This document shows positions 61,601-64,000 of a stretch of DNA of 64,000 nt, in pieces. The notes below the pieces were generated by a model. That model had not been told where the DNA came from and did no database searches. It was given only the letters and a program-made list of their open reading frames with translations. Each line of letters begins with the position of its first letter. The stretch's first letter is position 1. Origin of the DNA: Ailurus styani (Eukaryota > Chordata > Mammalia > Carnivora > Ailuridae). Made by a program: the position numbers and the translations under genes. The stretch spans positions 434,001-498,000 of the forward strand of contig LNAC01000339.1 of assembly GCA_002007465.1 (NCBI GenBank), read 5' to 3'.

Positions 61601-61806
61601 GGATTATCTCATATTGTTTCCACCCATGACACCATGATATCATGCATAGTGGGAGTAGTCTTGGTTTATAAATTTTAATAAGTTTTATAGCTGTTTATTG
61701 AAAACCAAGTAGCTGATGAAAAAACATTAGATAAAGTGGCTTTTGAATCAAATATTAGGCTGGATTTTTGAATTTCTATTTTCTAAATTTTTGTCAACTT
61801 CTAGTA
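58615..61806. other. Single-copy DNA
   Basis: About 3.2 kb without confident repeats. 60374-60445 is a GGAA/GAAG purine-rich tract. Open frames at 60118-60312 (minus) and 60839-61096 (plus) lack family resemblance. Confidence 0.5.
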
Positions 61807-61815
61807 TTAGTCACT
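61807..61815. repeat. Left TSD of tRNA half
   Basis: 'ttagtcact', identical to 61858-61866. Confidence 0.75.
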
Positions 61816-61857
61816 GAGGCCCTATAGCTCAGGGGTTAGGTCACTGGGCTTATAAAG
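61816..61857 (+). pseudogene. tRNA-Thr-like 5' half, tailless retropseudogene
   Basis: From 61818 the sequence follows a tRNA from residue 1 to about 40: 7-nt acceptor strand, TA, D-arm with A-box 'tagctcaggggttag', a spacer A, anticodon 5' stem, then loop 'cttataa' with anticodon position TAT. The closest gene I know is tRNA-Thr (TGT); the difference in the anticodon is one transition. The D stem has one mismatch. The 3' half, B-box and CCA are absent and there is no A tail. A perfect 9-bp repeat flanks the 42-bp insert. This fits the known class of truncated, tailless tRNA retropseudogenes. It is not a working tRNA. Confidence 0.6.
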
Positions 61858-61866
61858 TTAGTCACT
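61858..61866. repeat. Right TSD of tRNA half
   Basis: 'ttagtcact', directly after the anticodon-loop end. Confidence 0.75.
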
Positions 61867-63184
61867 TCTATTCAGAAGAAGTTCAGCTTAAATATATTTT
61901 AAATTAAAATTCTTTTTGAAGGCCTTGATAATTAATCTTTCATTCCATGACCTTTCTTCTGTTAAATATCTTTCCATATAATACAAAATCTTCTAAATAC
62001 TCAGTGCATTGCTATTCCAATTAGACATTTCACAATTTTCCTCTTTTCACAATATCATCTATATGTCAAATTAAAAAAACACTTTATAGATACATTTTTG
62101 ATGGGAATGCTACTGATTGCTCTATCATTGTGTATACACATAAGAGTAATACGGTAATAATGAAATACACATATAAGTACATGGGTAAATAACAATAAAA
62201 ACATCTGTTCTATTATTTAGACTAAGGACAAAATATATCCAAATCTTCATCCTAATCAACCATCACTTTCTACATAATTATTTGTCTTGAATATTTTGTC
62301 TTGAATAAATAAATGTCAAAACACTTATCTTTGCCTGGAGTTTCTCCCCAAATGCAGGAGTCTCTCCCACAAGCTGGTCTGGATTCTCTTGATGTTTCTT
62401 TTTATCTATGCTTCATACAGCCAAAATAATCAGTCTGTATCCCAATCCCATACCTTACCAGAGATGGCAGATGATGCAAGTCCAGAGAAAACTCACCAGT
62501 GAGAGAGGAAAATAATTGAAAGAGGCAGAAAAACATCCAGCATATACTTTTCTCAATGCCTAAAGCAAAGCAAAGCAAAGCAAAGTCTGTCTGTCGAAAA
62601 AATGCCATTTTTGGCATAGAGTTAAGAGAAAAAGAAGATGAAGAGAAAGAATAATGGGTAGGGTTTATCCAAGGGCAAAGTAAAGCAAGAGAAAGATAGA
62701 ATAGTCTGAAATTACTCTGGAAAGTCAAAATCATGCCTTGTAAGAACTTTGGCAGCCTTGTGGGACCATTTGAAAATGAGGCTATCCCTAAGAAGAGCTG
62801 ACCAAGAACAGGGACCCCCACCAATGATGAGCCACTTACTATTGCAGAATAGGATTAAAGATAAGCATACTGACTTCTTTCAAGGGAAAGTATAAGTGGG
62901 AAATCTAATGAACAGTTTCCTTCAACTTAGAGTCAATCGTGTTATGCATCTGATTTTCCCTTCCAGAATTAAATATATTATTACTCACCTTTAAAACCAA
63001 AGTTGAAACAAAGAAACCTCTCTGTTTATTTATATATTAGTTTTATGAGAAAACAATATATAGGAATAAATATTAATTTTTATTAATAATTTCACACAGA
63101 ATATAAGCAATAAATGATAAATTTTAAAATAATTTTGCTTTTTCTCCAGAGTATGAACATATGTATTTAAAGAGTTAAATATCA
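61867..63184. other. Single-copy DNA with (AAAGC)n
   Basis: 62566-62585 is a short (AAAGC)n tandem repeat. The 140-codon minus-strand frame at 62402-62824 is the longest outside repeats, but it is rich in F, L and S with no domain or splice context; I treat it as chance. No other feature. Confidence 0.5.
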
Positions 63185-64000
63185 GAGTTTGTGGAGACAA
63201 TGGTGGAGTAGGAGGATCCTGGGCTCACCTCATCCCACAGATATACACCTAGATAACACCCACATCAGTGTAAATAACCCAGAAAATGACCTAAACTCTG
63301 GCAGAACAGACTCCCCACAGCTAAATGTAGAAAACAGGCCACATCAAAGATATTCAGCTACGTGGTTGGGAGCCAACTGACCTGCAGGACTGTCAGCAGA
63401 AGGGAGGGATGCTGCAGGAATGGAGACAGAAGAGGAACAGACCCACACCAGGCATGCCAGGCAAGGGGAATCCACAAGGGGAAGATGAATCCACATAACA
63501 TGTGGATTTGAAAACCAGAAAGGGATAACTTTGCAAAATCCTACATCAATGGGGCTTAATACCTAGAAACTTAAAAATGTGTGGACTTGGCTCTGAGAGG
63601 GCAGAAGGTGATAGGAAATTGAGTCCTTGCCCTTAAGAGACAGGATAACAAACAGCCTCACTGATACATAGCATAGAAGCTGCAATTTTATTTTTTTTAA
63701 GATTTTATTTATTCATTTTACAGAGACCGTGAAAGAGCACAAGTGGGGAGAGCAGCAGAGGGAGAGGGAGAAGCAGGCTCTCCACTAAGCAGGGAACCCA
63801 ACACATGGCTCAACCCCAGGACCTTGGGATCAGGAACTCAGCCAAAGGCAGACACTTAACCATCTGAGCCACTCAGGCGCCCCAGAAGCAGTAGTTTTAA
63901 AAACACCTTGGGTTTTGCAGGAACTCACCCTCCAATCACCCTCAGCAGGTGTCCAAACAAAGCAGTGCCACAAACCTACGGTATGCAAGGAGCCCCAACA
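63185..64000 (+). mobile_element. 5' UTR of a carnivore L1, cut by the window edge
   Basis: Starts 'gtggagacaatggtggagta', the same kind of start as at 44113, followed by 'cctagataacacccacatca' and 'ccacatcaaagatattcagc'. Better preserved than the 33880 and 44113 copies. The remainder, including ORF1 and ORF2, lies beyond 64000, so activity cannot be judged. A SINE interrupts it. Confidence 0.85.
63691..63883 (-). mobile_element. Can-SINE (minus) in L1 5' UTR
   Basis: TSD 63675-63690 and 63884-63899 ('agaagctgcaatttta'/'agaagcagtagtttta', three mismatches). Body 'gagaagcaggctctccact', head complement 'ctgagccactcaggcgcc'. Confidence 0.92.

Noticed and set aside
62402..62824. 140-codon minus-strand open frame outside repeats
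   Set aside because: Composition is dominated by F, L and S, with no domain, no splice or promoter context and an AT-rich setting where such frames arise by chance. A protein search giving a strong hit would change this.

Overview
This window is nuclear DNA from a placental mammal of the order Carnivora. It carries about twenty short retroposons of the carnivore Can-SINE type: a tRNA-like head reading 'gcctgggtggctcag', a CT-rich middle, then (AAATA)n and AAAAATCTT tails. Several have the head variant 'gtgggttaaagcctctgc' and the body 'tacttgtgatctctctc', which I associate with mustelids (mink, ferret, otter, badger, marten). That family-level call is inference from memory and needs a library search. 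The DNA is AT-rich and I found no host protein-coding gene, CpG island or functional RNA gene. Open reading frames longer than 60 codons are L1 remnants, antisense L1, SINE tails, microsatellites or chance frames in unique sequence.

Layout. 1-5.5 kb: single-copy AT-rich DNA with two abutting SINEs, one holding an assembly N at 1363. 5.5-8.3 kb: L1 with an inverted 5' part (twin priming), two SINEs and several palindromic microsatellites. 9.1-10.4 kb: a second minus-strand L1 fragment. 10.4-12.5 kb: decayed pol-type sequence of a class III endogenous retrovirus. 12.5-21.8 kb: one old, long minus-strand L1 interrupted by a SINE, an L1 3' scrap, a medium-reiterated repeat and a younger L1 with a clean target-site duplication (TSD) that itself contains a SINE. 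23.7-28.6 kb: mosaic of old minus-strand L1 pieces with two SINEs. 28.6-33.9 kb: mostly unique DNA with L2 and MIR relics. 33.9-38.3 kb: plus-strand L1 with large internal deletions. 38.7-39.15 kb: an LTR-like element. 39.2-44.1 kb: unique DNA with MIR and L2. 44.1-51.1 kb: near full-span plus-strand L1 with four SINEs, a small 5'-inverted L1 and a SINE-flanked deletion. 51.9-58.4 kb: old plus-strand L1 pieces, a second LTR-like element, SINEs and a possible mRNA retrocopy. 58.6-63.2 kb: unique DNA containing a tRNA-Thr-like 5' half flanked by a 9-bp TSD. 63.2-64 kb: the 5' end of another plus-strand L1, cut by the window edge.

Nothing here works together as a pathway or operon. The window records retrotransposition: L1 supplied the machinery, and SINEs, the tRNA half and perhaps an mRNA were copied by it. 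All substantial L1s left of 29 kb lie on the minus strand and all right of 33 kb lie on the plus strand, apart from twin-priming inversions. I saw no intact L1 ORF2, so none looks able to move on its own. Family names, dates and element boundaries are from memory and by eye; boundaries without a TSD may be off by tens of bases.
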